Source of the DNA: Haematococcus lacustris
Lineage: Eukaryota; Chlorophyta; Chlorophyceae; Chlamydomonadales; Haematococcaceae
Direction of reading: 5' to 3'
Assembly (NCBI GenBank): GCA_030144725.1
Contig: JASKMD010000018.1
Coordinates: 3,453,114-3,517,113, forward strand
DNA: 64,000 nucleotides
Below, one piece after another: positions 33,208-43,040 of this stretch (positions are counted from its first letter, which is position 1; every line of letters starts with the position of its first letter). A model generated the notes under the pieces. The model was not told where the DNA came from. It made no database searches and saw only the letters and a program-made list of their open reading frames with translations. The position numbers and the translations under genes are program-made.

Positions 33208-34974
33208 CTACGATTCCTGGCTTTGTGCAGGGTCACCTGGCAACACAGTGACCACGCCAAACACCGTCTTTTGACTGCAAACCCCTTTGCCAGTGCCTGC
33301 CCCCAGCTGAACTGTCAGGGGCCGCACCCCTACCTGGTTGCTCAGCTGGCCCAGCCCCTCCATCAGCGCTGCCCCATCGCACTGCACCTCCCACAAGTTC
33401 ACACACTCCACACTGGGCATCAGCTGCTGCAACGCTGTCCAGAACTCAACATGCAGGTCCAGGGCCCCATACACGAAGCTCAGTACCTTGGTCTTGTGGC
33501 ACACTGGAGCCAGGGCCTGTAGGCTGCTGACCGTAAGGCTGGGCAGGTCCGCCACCCGCACATGGACAACAGCCGGCTTCCACAATGCCAGCTGGTGCAC
33601 CACAGCTGAAGGTCTCTGAGGTTGTGGGGTGGCAGGCAGTGGCCTGGCGGGCTGCAAGCCAGCATCAGGGAGTGGCACATGGCTGGGTTGGGGTGCAGGC
33701 GACAGGGGTGCAACCGGCATGTTCTCAGCTTCCAGATCTAGTCGCCGTATTTGCACCTCTTGCCCACAACACGCTGCCATGTTGTGCACCGCGGCTGCCA
33801 GCAACTCAATTGCAGCTCCTGGCGGCAGATGTAAGCTTGTGCACATGTAGCAAACTGACAGCGGCTGTGTCAGGCTGTGCAGTGGGAGGTGGGCGGCACT
33901 GACCCAGTCCAAGCAAATGTTCTTCTTATTCCCAAAGCGCAGCTCGAGGAGCCGCCAGCTGCACTTGGCCCGGGCCCTGGACTTAGTCACACCAGTAAAG
34001 GCTTGCACACTGAGGCGGGTGAGCTGGGTGGCTGCCAGCAGAGCGTCCAGGGTCTGCATGCCGCTGACCACCAGCGATGGTGTCACCAGCTCCTGCAGGT
34101 TGGGCAGATCCTGAAGCAGCTTCTGCAGGCCAGGCTGGCCCAGATCCAACTGCCTGTCTGGCCCGTCAAGCTCCAGCACCCGCAGCTGGGGTGGCGGGCG
34201 GAGGGTGGCAAGGGCCTCAATCACATTGGTTTGGCCATGAAGGTGCAGGCTGAAGCGCATGAGGTAGAGAGCAAGAGGGGCAAGGCAGGGCAGGGTGTGC
34301 ACATTTGCCAGGCTGAGCTGGTTCAGCTGGCTGCCGTCGAACATGGTGTCCTGCCAGGAGCTGTCACCCTGCACTAGGGTCACCTGGTCCAGGGATAGCT
34401 GGCGCAAGCGCTGTGTCAGCTGCGGGTGGCTGAGCAGGCTGTGCAGTGCAGGGGCTGGCAGGGTCAGGCAGCTGAGACTGAGCTGAGTCAAGCCCGGGTA
34501 GTTTGTAGCCAGCAGGTCAGTGCAGGCCGGTGGCCACTGCTGGATGGAGGCAAAAGGACAGGCTTCCCGCAGGCTGAGGTGCTGCACAGCTCTACACACG
34601 CCCAAGCCTTTTGCTACGGCTGTTGCAAACCTTCCCGCGTCGTTACTGATCGCCACTTTTGTGACAGCGAGGCGGAGCGGGCTCTCCCTGGCTAGCAGCG
34701 TGGTCCGCATGTAGGCGGGCAAGAGGGGCGCGTTTCTCGCTGATTGCTGCCATTTCGCGCTTATAGATGGCTCGTGCAGCAGGCTGGCCTCCAGCAGGTG
34801 ATGGCATGTAGCAGCAAGGGTCCGGAGTGTTGCAGGACCATCAGCAGTGACGCGCTGCAGGAGCTGGAACAGGATATCGATGGGCAGGTCAGTTAGGTGC
34901 GTCGCAGCTGGCTCGATCAGTTGGGTCGCAGCTGGCTGTGCAGCCTGCGGGCCTTCACAAAGGTGCGCGTCCAT
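33208..34974 (-). CDS. F-box-like / leucine-rich repeat protein, copy 1
   Basis: A single uninterrupted frame of 588 residues runs from an ATG at 34974. The N-terminal third has an F-box-like helix set: HLTDLPIDILFQLLQRV, then LRTLAATCHHLLEASLLHEP. It is followed by leucine-rich stretches such as AVQHLSLREACPFASIQQWP, LTQLSLSCLTLPAPALHSLL and QLRVLELDGPDRQLDLG, typical of LRR F-box proteins that present substrates to SCF ubiquitin ligases. This start is chosen because the corresponding ATG is the first one in the paralogue. An upstream ATG-less extension reaches 35091. The lack of introns contrasts with the neighbouring genes. Partner and substrate are unknown. Confidence 0.72.
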   Translation of the reverse strand: MDAHLCEGPQAAQPAATQLIEPAATHLTDLPIDILFQLLQRVTADGPATLRTLAATCHHLLEASLLHEPSISAKWQQSARNAPLLPAYMRTTLLARESPLRLAVTKVAISNDAGRFATAVAKGLGVCRAVQHLSLREACPFASIQQWPPACTDLLATNYPGLTQLSLSCLTLPAPALHSLLSHPQLTQRLRQLSLDQVTLVQGDSSWQDTMFDGSQLNQLSLANVHTLPCLAPLALYLMRFSLHLHGQTNVIEALATLRPPPQLRVLELDGPDRQLDLGQPGLQKLLQDLPNLQELVTPSLVVSGMQTLDALLAATQLTRLSVQAFTGVTKSRARAKCSWRLLELRFGNKKNICLDWVSAAHLPLHSLTQPLSVCYMCTSLHLPPGAAIELLAAAVHNMAACCGQEVQIRRLDLEAENMPVAPLSPAPQPSHVPLPDAGLQPARPLPATPQPQRPSAVVHQLALWKPAVVHVRVADLPSLTVSSLQALAPVCHKTKVLSFVYGALDLHVEFWTALQQLMPSVECVNLWEVQCDGAALMEGLGQLSNQVGVRPLTVQLGAGTGKGVCSQKTVFGVVTVLPGDPAQSQES

Positions 34975-35355
34975 CGCAAGGACTGCGGATCTTACTATCC
35001 AGCAAGGTAGAAGCTGGCGGTCACTCGTGGATAAGCGTGCGTTATGAAGTTCAATTGTCAGCCCATTTACCCCCCTGCCTCCACCAACCACGAGCCTTAG
35101 CTCTATAGACAGCGCATGTCTGACGCAGAAGTAAGTAGTGAGTAATTTGGTGCGTCATCGTGCATCATTACTAAGGGCATGCAGCAGGCTATGTAGCCAT
35201 TCTGCATGCACATAGTTTAGATCTGTGAAGTACAGTATCAAGAGTTCCGTTGAACTAAATGGTTTCAGTTGCGAACCCTAGCAGTTGGTGCTGGACACTG
35301 ACTTGGCACAAAAGGCTAACCAAGAAGTAGTGGAATGTGTAGGAGATGTTGACAT

Positions 35356-35873
35356 CAGGGTTGTGAAAATTGCAGTATTTCATAAAATCTTGCACTGAAA
35401 TCTTTCACGTGCAAGAAATGAAACTTTCACTGCAACAAATGAAATCCCGGTAGCCCCCAGCACCCGGCAGCACGAGTAGAGCCCGATGGCTGAGGCTGCT
35501 CATGTTCGCTGGCCCTCCGCTGGCATTGCCACGGGTGCTCCAGCACAACGTGTTTGGCCTGGGTATCCCTCTACAGCCTAACAGGAAAAGGCATTGCACA
35601 CGGCCGCAGGCACAGCCGCAGGCACAACAGCAGGTGCAGCCGCAGGTGCAACCACAAGCAACCCGCGCAGCAGATGGATCAGAGCGCAATGGAGGACTGG
35701 TTCGCGGGATTTGCCTTCATTGCGGTGAGGACATGTTCATCAACAAATGAACTCCCACGGCAACCACGCGTTTTCATCCCGTTTCATGTCTTTCATTCTT
35801 TTCATAAAATTTCACATATTTCATGATGAAATGATGAATGAAAGAAATGAAAGAACGCAAAGTCACAACCCTG
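35356..35873 (+). mobile_element. Non-autonomous hAT element, 518 bp, with 8-bp target duplication
   Basis: The left end reads CAGGGTTGTGA and the right end TCACAACCCTG, which are perfect inverted repeats of 11 bases. The octamer GTTGACAT lies at 35348-35355 and again at 35874-35881. The interior has AT-rich subterminal zones full of TTTCAT/ATGAAA words and a GC-rich centre with CACAGCCGCAGG-type repeats. There is no transposase frame. CAGGG ends and 8-bp duplications fit the hAT superfamily. It is inserted in the downstream flank of F-box copy 2; the matching site beside copy 1 (near 32835) is empty. Confidence 0.88.
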
Positions 35874-36184
35874 GTTGACATGTTGCTGCAGTGACAGGGT
35901 GACGACACGGGGACGTCATGGGACTCTGAAGCTGGCTTCAAGCTTTGGAGAACACAGCAAAAGTTCTCGAACGTCTACATAGCACTTGAAAGACTGGCAA
36001 ACAGCGACAACTGCAACGACTAAAGAGGCGTCAAACAAAAACAAGGCAAGCACCCAGCATGAACTCCAATGGTCATCGCTACATGACCCTAATGGTGTAA
36101 TCGTGTGACATCAAACAACAGGCGTACGAGCAAGTTTGACCCATGGCTGGCACGAGTACACCCTCTCACTCGTAGATAGGGCCA

Positions 36185-37903
36185 TCACCACAGTTCCTGG
36201 CTTTGTGCAGGGTCCCCTGGCAGCACAGTGACCACGCCAAACACCGTCTTTTGACTGCAAACCCCTTTGCCAGTGCCTGCCCCCAGCTGAACTGTCAGGG
36301 GTCGCACCCCTACCTGGTTGCTCAGCTGGCCCAGCCCCTCCATCAGCGCTGCCCCATCGCACTGCACCTCCCACAAGTTCACACACTCCACACTGGGCAT
36401 CAGCTGCTGCAACGCTGTCCAGAACTCAACATGCAGCTCCAGGGCCCCATACACGAAGCTCAGTACCTTGGTTTTCTGACACACTGGGGCCACGACCTGT
36501 AGGCTGTTGGCCGTAAGGCTGGGCAGGTGCACCACACGCACATGGACAACAGCCGGCTTTAACAATGCCAGCTGGTGCACCACAGCTGAAGGTCGCTGAG
36601 GTTGTGGGGTGGCAGGCAGTGGCCCGGCGGGCTGCAAGCCAGCATCAGGGAGTGGCACATGGCTGGGTTGGGGTGCATGCTCCAGGGGTGCAACCGGCAT
36701 GTTCTCAGCTTCCAGATCTAGTTGCCGTATCTGCACCTCCTGTTCACACCACATTGCCACGTTGTGCACCGCGTCTGCCAGCGCTTGAAATGCAGCTCCT
36801 GGCGGCAGATGTAAGCTTGTCCACATGAATCCAAGTGCCAGCGGCTGTGTCAGGCTGTGCAGTGGGAGGTGGGCGGCACTGACCCAGTCCAAGCAATTGA
36901 TCTTCTTATTTCCCCAGCACAGCTCGAGGAGCCGCCAGCTGCACTTGGCCCGGACCCTGGACTCCGTCACGCAAGTGAAGGCTTGCACACTGAGGCGGGT
37001 GAGCTGGGTGGCTGCCAGCAGAGCGTCCAGGGTCTGCGTGCCGCTGACCACCAGCGATGGTGTCACCAGCTCCTGCAGGTTGGGCAGGACCTGGAGCAGC
37101 TGCTGCAGCTCAGGCTGGCCCAGATCGAACTGCCTGTCTGGCCCGTCCAACTCCAGCACCCGCAGCTGGGGTGGCGGGCGGAGCGTGGCAAGAGCCGCAG
37201 TCAGAGAGGTTTGGCCATGAAGGTGCAGGCTGAAGCGCATGAGGTAGAGAGCAAGAGGGGCAAGGCAGGGGAGAGTGAACACACCTGCCAGGCTGAGCTG
37301 GTTCAGCTGGCTGCCGTCGAACATGGTGTCCTGCCAGGAGCTGTCACCCTGCACTAGGGTCACCTGGTCCAGGGATAGCTGGCGCAAGCGCTGTGACAGC
37401 TGCGGGTGGCTGAGCAGGCTGTGCAGTGCAGGGGCTGGCAGGGTCAGGCAGCTGAGACTGAGCTGAGTCAAGCCCGGGTAGTTTGTAGCCAGCAGGTCAG
37501 TGCAGGCCGGTGGCCACTGCTGGATGGAGGCAAAAGGACAGGCTTCCCGCAGGCTGAGGTGCTGCACAGCTCTACACACGCCCAAGCCTTGTGCTACGGC
37601 TGTTGCAAATCTCCCCGCGTCGTTACTGATCGCCACTTTTGTGACAGCGAGGCGGAGCGGGCTCTCCCTGGCTTGTAGCGTGTCTCGCATGTATGTGGGC
37701 AAAAGGGGCGCGGGTTTCGCTGATTGCTGCCACTTCACGCTGATGTTTGGCTCGTGAAGAAGGCTGGCCTCCAGCAGGGGATGGTTTTTCGCAACAAGGG
37801 CCCGGAGTGGTGCAGCACCAATGGCAGCAACGCGCTGCAGGAGCTGGAACAGGATATCGTGGGGCAGATCGATCTGCAAGCCTTCACCAAGGTGCGCTTC
37901 CAT
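36185..37903 (-). CDS. F-box-like / leucine-rich repeat protein, copy 2
   Basis: A 572-residue intronless frame from the ATG at 37903 is highly similar to copy 1 throughout. It keeps the F-box-like start (IDLPHDILFQLLQRVAAIGA) and the same leucine-rich blocks, but lacks the short Ala/Thr insert between the start and the F-box and ends in a slightly different tail. The flanks on both sides are also recognisably duplicated, so copies 1 and 2 arose by tandem duplication of a unit of about 3 kb. Role by family: substrate receptor in a cullin ubiquitin ligase. Confidence 0.72.
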   Translation of the reverse strand: MEAHLGEGLQIDLPHDILFQLLQRVAAIGAAPLRALVAKNHPLLEASLLHEPNISVKWQQSAKPAPLLPTYMRDTLQARESPLRLAVTKVAISNDAGRFATAVAQGLGVCRAVQHLSLREACPFASIQQWPPACTDLLATNYPGLTQLSLSCLTLPAPALHSLLSHPQLSQRLRQLSLDQVTLVQGDSSWQDTMFDGSQLNQLSLAGVFTLPCLAPLALYLMRFSLHLHGQTSLTAALATLRPPPQLRVLELDGPDRQFDLGQPELQQLLQVLPNLQELVTPSLVVSGTQTLDALLAATQLTRLSVQAFTCVTESRVRAKCSWRLLELCWGNKKINCLDWVSAAHLPLHSLTQPLALGFMWTSLHLPPGAAFQALADAVHNVAMWCEQEVQIRQLDLEAENMPVAPLEHAPQPSHVPLPDAGLQPAGPLPATPQPQRPSAVVHQLALLKPAVVHVRVVHLPSLTANSLQVVAPVCQKTKVLSFVYGALELHVEFWTALQQLMPSVECVNLWEVQCDGAALMEGLGQLSNQVGVRPLTVQLGAGTGKGVCSQKTVFGVVTVLPGDPAQSQELW

Positions 37904-38078
37904 CGCAAAAACTGCGTATCTCACTGCCCAGCAAGGTAGAAGCTAGCCCAGTGCCCCCATTGCCTTCACCAACCATAAGCCGAAGCTACATAGATAGCGC
38001 CTGTCTGACGCAAAAGTAAGTAGTGACCGGCTTCTTCCTCGACTTGATTAACCAGGGTTCGCGATTGCTCGCTGATAA

Positions 38079-38447
38079 TCATTTCACTCGCGTGCAGGTG
38101 ACCGACCAGGACCCGAAATGCCCCCTTGGCCGCATGACACGCGCCCTGAGCCATTCCTCTCGAAGCCAATCCATGTCAGGATGCGCTTCGCAGGCGGGCC
38201 CCGATAGCTGCCATTTCACGCTCATATTAGGCTCGTGAAGTAGGCTGGCCTCCAGCAGGGGATGGCATTTCGCAACAAGGGTCCGGAGTGCTGCGGGGCT
38301 ATTGGCACCGACGGGGTGCAGGAACTCGAACAGGATATTGATGGGCAGATCGGTCAGGTGCGTCGCAGCTGGCTGTGCAGCGTGCGGGCCTTCACCTGCG
38401 GATCTCACTGCCCAGCAGGGAGGAAGCTGGCGGTCACTCGTGGTCAA
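38079..38447 (-). pseudogene. F-box gene remnant, copy 3 (N-terminal part only)
   Basis: The minus strand repeats the F-box region (HLTDLPINILFEFLHPV, then LLEASLLHEPNMSVKWQ) but then runs into unrelated sequence and a stop. The ATG used by copies 1 and 2 is deleted. It is a truncated third member of the tandem family. Confidence 0.7.
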
Positions 38448-38534
38448 GCAAATACGTTTTGGGGGATAACTGTCACTGACAGGCTAGACAGGCTGTCGTG
38501 CTGGCTGTCAGGCTAGACAAGCAAGGGGAAAATT

Positions 38535-39215
38535 GGGTACCATGCTGTTCTCCACACTCACAGCACCATTTGCTACCGCGGTTGCACCGCTAGCTTCAGC
38601 GTGCTAGAAAAGTCAGCGGCGTTGAAGCGCAGGCCCGCAGGCTGAACATGGTTCGTTGGGCCTAAAGTTGTGTCCACGCAACAAGGTCGCTGTAGGTAGC
38701 TACAGACATACGTATTAAGACTAAGGCCGGGGCCCGTCTCTCTCGCTAGCCAGGTCCGTTCAGTCGGTTGTACTGGGTAGCTCGGCTTTCTAGCTCCCGC
38801 AAAGCTGTGAATGTTAGTAATGCCCCGCAATCACAATCACCAGCTCCGAACCCTCCTATCTTATAACATGTGCAGTGGACTTTGCCTAAAAAGCTGTTTG
38901 CGGCTGGCCCGTCCGGCCCTCAACCATACATCATTACATCTAACCTCACATCATTACATTATAACATCCAACCTACACTTGTGTTCTCTGTAAAATGTCA
39001 CTTGTGTTCTCTGTAACCGGTCACTTGTGTAGTGTGGCATTCATTGCATGCATGCTAGGGCTCTGGCACTTGCAAAGGCTAGGCTCAAGGTCAACACCGT
39101 ATGCAGGAGGCTAATTAAGGCTGGGCAGGGCAGGGCTGGGCTCGGCAACAAAGGCAAGCTTTGTTGTCAGCGCATTCGCATAACGCTGTCGGGAGCATGA
39201 CGCTTCGAAGGGGTG
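38535..39215 (+). repeat. 650-bp dispersed element, plus copy
   Basis: From GGGTACCATGCTGTTCTCCAC onward the sequence matches the minus strand of 58465 to 57835, including GTTGTGTCCACGCAA, AAGGCCGGGGCCCGTCTCT and GTTGTCAGCGCATT. The identity is interrupted by small gaps. No protein domain was recognised. The copy at 57.8-58.5 kb lies between two palindromic CTACAGTACTGTAG clusters. Confidence 0.75.
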
Positions 39216-39504
39216 ACACTCAGGCAAATTAGTAACAGCATATTTCAGAATCGCGGCTTGAGATTTTGCACATAGCCATATGACATGGTTGTAAGATTGG
39301 GGTTTGAACGAAAATTCATAAATATGCATGGTTGGTGAGACATCGCTAAGGTGATGTGTTGTACCACTCCACTCAGGCAAATTAGTAACAGCATTTTTGA
39401 GATTCGGAGCCTCGGACTTGGTACATAGTCAAATGAAGGCATTGTAAGATTGGGGGTTGAAACTAAAATTCGTGATTTTGCGCGGTTGGTGAGATACGGC
39501 CATG

Positions 39505-40280
39505 CTACAGTACTGTAGGTATCTATAGTACTGTCGGGGTACCTCGCGAGTACACGAACAGTACTGTAGACACCTACAGTACTGTAGGCACCTACAGTAC
39601 TGTAGGTGTCTACAGTACTGTCGGGGTACCTCGAGAGACCACTTACAGTACTGTAGGTATCTACAGTACTGTAGACATCTACAGTACTGTAGACATCTAC
39701 AGTACTGAAGGCACCTCGAGGTACCTCGAGAGACCATTTACAGTACTGTAGACATCTACAGTACTGTAGACATCTACAGTACTGTAGACATCTACAGTAC
39801 TGTAGACATCTACAGTACTGTAGACATCTACAGTACCTCGAGGTACCTCGAGGTACCTCGAGAGACCATTTACAGTACTGTAGGTACCTACAGTACTGTA
39901 GACATCTACAGTACTGTAGACATTTACAGTACTGTAGATATCTACAGTACTGTAGACATCTACAGTACTGTAGACATCTACAGTACTGAAGGCACCTCGA
40001 GGTACCTCGAGAGACCATTTACAGTACTGTAGGTACCTACAGTACTGTAGACATCTACAGTACTGTAGACATCTACAGTACTGTAGACACCTACAGTACT
40101 GTAGACATCTACAGTACTGTAGACATCTACAGTACCTCGAGGTACCTCGAGGTACCTCGAGAGACCATTTACAGTACTGTAGGTACCTACAGTACTGTAG
40201 ACATCTACAGTACTGTAGACATCTACAGTACCTCGAGGTACCTCGAGGTACCTCGAGAGACCACTTACAGTACTGTAGCC
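39505..40280. repeat. Palindromic satellite array A1 (CTACAGTACTGTAG) with XhoI/KpnI-like spacer palindromes
   Basis: The 14-bp perfect palindrome CTACAGTACTGTAG repeats about 35 times, usually joined by ACAT, ACAC or GTAC to give 18-bp units. At intervals the array is broken by GGTACCTCGAGGTACCTCGA-type runs, themselves palindromic, followed by GAGACCATTTA or GAGACCACTTA. This gives a higher-order repeat of one to two hundred bases. Confidence 0.95.
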
Positions 40281-40347
40281 TTTAAGCACTTAAAATTCTG
40301 AACATCTCACTTGCATTCAAGGCATCCGTCCAACACATAGTCGCAGC

Positions 40348-40570
40348 ATCGTCAATCAAGTCTCCCGGTAACTCTTCCACCTGTGAGGTAGATTTACTAG
40401 CCGCTGTCAGGTGGAATAGCGCAACCGCCAAACCGCTGCCCGCACAGGTCGTGTTGCTCTATCTAGGTCCATCTACAGCTCTGCGGACAAGACGACTGCG
40501 CAGCAGGGTAAAGAATGCCCACGGTAATCCTCTCCAGTAGCCTCAGCGCCGGCAGCTCCTACCAGCACCA
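40348..40570 (+). repeat. 225-bp inverted repeat, left copy
   Basis: The plus strand from ATCAAGTCTCCCGGTAACTC to GCTCCTACCAGCACCAG is nearly identical to the minus strand of 45555-45334. The pair encloses 4.8 kb. The following bases (40571-40770) form a short Ala/Pro/Lys-rich open frame that is not shared with the right copy. Confidence 0.85.
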
Positions 40571-40929
40571 GTGACTACCATCGTTGCAGCATCAACGGAA
40601 GCAGCGCAAGCGGATGCAGCACCAGCCTCAGGAGCTGGGTCAGCGCACGATGCAGCTGTAACCCCTACCGCAAAGCAAAACCCAAAGCGAGTGCGTCCCC
40701 CACGCACAGCTAAAGGACAGCAAGAAGACACGCGTGGAGCTGAGCTAGGCGCGGGCCAGGCGAGCTACAGGTGAGATGGTTAAGGTAATACCTAGCCACT
40801 AACACAGTAGGGGCAACACCAACAACTCGCCCCTTGCAGTACTCTTGCCATAACTCTGTTGTTGTGTGCCTATACATGCAGGCCATCCACAATAACAGTT
40901 CAAGGGGACCACAACAACATAGAACGGCA

Positions 40930-41610
40930 AGACCGGCGGCCCGCCGCCCAGCCCCACCCCTCGCCGCCGCAGCCCAGCCCTGCCCCACCCCCTCCCAGCC
41001 CTGCCCTACCCCCTCCCAGCCCTGCCCCCTCCCTGCCCAGCCCTACCCCCACCCCTCCCAGCCTTGCGTTGCCCCTCCCCTCCCTGCCCAGCCCTGCCCT
41101 ACCCCCTCCCAGCCCTGCCCTACCCCCTCCCAGCCCTGCCCCCTCCCTGCCCAGCCCTACCCCCACCCCTCCCAGCCTTGCGTTGCCCCTCCCCTCCCTG
41201 CCCAGCCCTGCCCCACCCCCTCCCAGCCCTGCCCCACCCCCTCCCAGCCCTGCCCTACCCCCTCCCAGCCCTGCCCCCTCCCTGCCCAGCCCTACCCCCA
41301 CCCCTCCCAGCCTTGCGTTGCCCCTCCCCTCCCTGCCCAGCCTTGCCACACCCCCTCCCAGCCCTGCCCTACCCCCTCCCAGCCCTGCCCCTCCCTGCCC
41401 AGCCCTGCCCCACCCCCTCCCAGCCCTGCCCTACCCCCTCCCAGCCCTGCCCCCTCCCTGCCCAGCCCTGCCCCACCCCATCCAAGCCCCCTGCCCTGCA
41501 CCCTGCCCTGCCCCCTGCCCTGCCCCCTGGCCCCTGCCCTGCCCCCTGCCCCCTTCCCGGCCCCCTGCCCCCTGCCCCCTGCCCCCTGCCCTGCCCTGCC
41601 CTGCCTGTAG
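40930..41610 (+). repeat. C-rich minisatellite with a higher-order unit
   Basis: Units near CCAGCCCTGCCC(C/T)ACCCCCTC repeat through the region. A longer unit of roughly 100 to 130 bases marked by CCCAGCCTTGCGTTGCCCCT occurs three times before the array decays into CCCCTGCCCTG repeats. Confidence 0.9.
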
Positions 41611-41611
41611 G

Positions 41612-42205
41612 TGTGTGGCAGTGCAGGCTGCAGGTAGCAGCAGGCTGCAGGTGTGCTGTGGTGCATGAGCAGCAGCAGGCTGCAGTGCATGTGTTACAGT
41701 GCATGAGCAGCAACAGCAGCTGGCTGTAGCGCATGAGCAGCTGTGCAAGGACAGCAGCAGAAGGAGGTTGTACGTGTGTGGCAGTGCAGGCTGCAGGTAG
41801 CAGCAGGCTGTAGGTGTGCTGCAGTGCATGAGCAGCAGCAGCAGGCTGCAGTGCATGTGACGCAGTGCATGAGCAGCAACAGCAGCAGGCTGTAGCGCAT
41901 GAGCAGCTGTGCAAGGACAGCAGCAGAAGGAGGTTGTACGTGTGTGGCAGTGCAGGCTGCAGGTAGCAGCAGGCTGTAGGTGTGCTGCAGTGCATGAGCA
42001 GCAGCAGCAGGCTGCAGTGCATGTGTTCTAGTGCATGAGCAGCAACAGCAGCAGGCTGTAGTGCAACGAGCAGCAGTGCATGGGCAGCAGCAGCAGCAGG
42101 TTGTAGGTGTGTTGCGGTGCATGATCAGCAGCAAGAGCAGCAGGCTGTAGTGCATGAGCAGTGCATGGACAGCAGCAGCAGGCTGTAGGTGTGTGGCAGT
42201 GCAGT
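41612..42205 (+). repeat. 160-bp tandem repeats rich in GCAGCAG
   Basis: Units open with GTGTGTGGCAGTGCAGGCTGC at about 41612, 41773 and 41939, followed by partial copies. Each contains GTGCATGAGCAGC blocks and GCAAGGACAGCAGCAGAAGG. Confidence 0.85.
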
Positions 42206-42404
42206 CTTGTATTAGCAATCAGCAACAACTTTGAGCCCATCTGAGAAGAATCTTGCATGGTGCAAAAGCTTTCAAAAGGCTGTCCCGAGCTTCCGTTCAG
42301 TTCCATGCCACATAACGTGATTTGTAAGCTGTGAATGGTCAAGATGTAATGAAGAAAACGGTGGTGGTCATTAGCCGTGTATCCTCTTCTCAAATGATAC
42401 CTAC

Positions 42405-43040
42405 GCCCCTTGTATGGACAACACCACCACGCGGTGATGCGCTAATGCTGCAAACGTGGTAACCACCTGCTACATACCCCCTTTGCATGTATGCATCACG
42501 GTCATGCTTAGCAAGTGCAGGCCTGGCAGTGATCCACACCCAAGGTGTCACAGCTAGCTGGACTACGGATGGTACCTATAGTGGAGGCACACCTGATCCA
42601 GCCATATGCTAGGGTGTGGTGCGCCACATGCCCCTTGTATGGACAACACCACCACGCGGTGATGCGCTAATGCTGCCAACGTGGTAGCCACCTTCTACAT
42701 ACCCCCTTTGCATGTATGCATCACGGTCATGCTTAGCAAGTGCAGGCCTGGCAGTGATCCACACCCAAGGTGTCACAGCTAGCTGGACTACGGATGGTAC
42801 CTATAGTGGAGGCTCACCTGATCCAGCCATATGCTAGGGTGTGGTGCACCGCATGCCCCTAGTATGGACAACACCACCACGCGGTGATGCGCTTATGCTG
42901 CAAACGTGGTAGCCACCTGCTACATACCCCCTTTACATGTAGGCATCACGGTCATGCCTAGCAAGTGCAGGCCTGGCAGTGATCCAGCCACATGCTAGGA
43001 TGTGGTGCGCGTTATGCCCCTTGTATGGACAACAACACAC
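42405..43040 (+). repeat. 225-bp tandem repeat, about three copies
   Basis: Copies start with GCCCCTTGTATGGACAACA at 42405, 42630, 42855 and 43016. The first two are exactly 225 bases and nearly identical. The third is 161 bases because an internal segment before GATCCAGCC is deleted. The fourth is only a start. Each unit includes CACCACCACGCGGTGATGCG, a short hairpin. Confidence 0.92.

Noticed and set aside
41064..41729. Large Pro-rich open frames on both strands around 41 kb
   Set aside because: They coincide exactly with the CCAGCCCTGCCC minisatellite.
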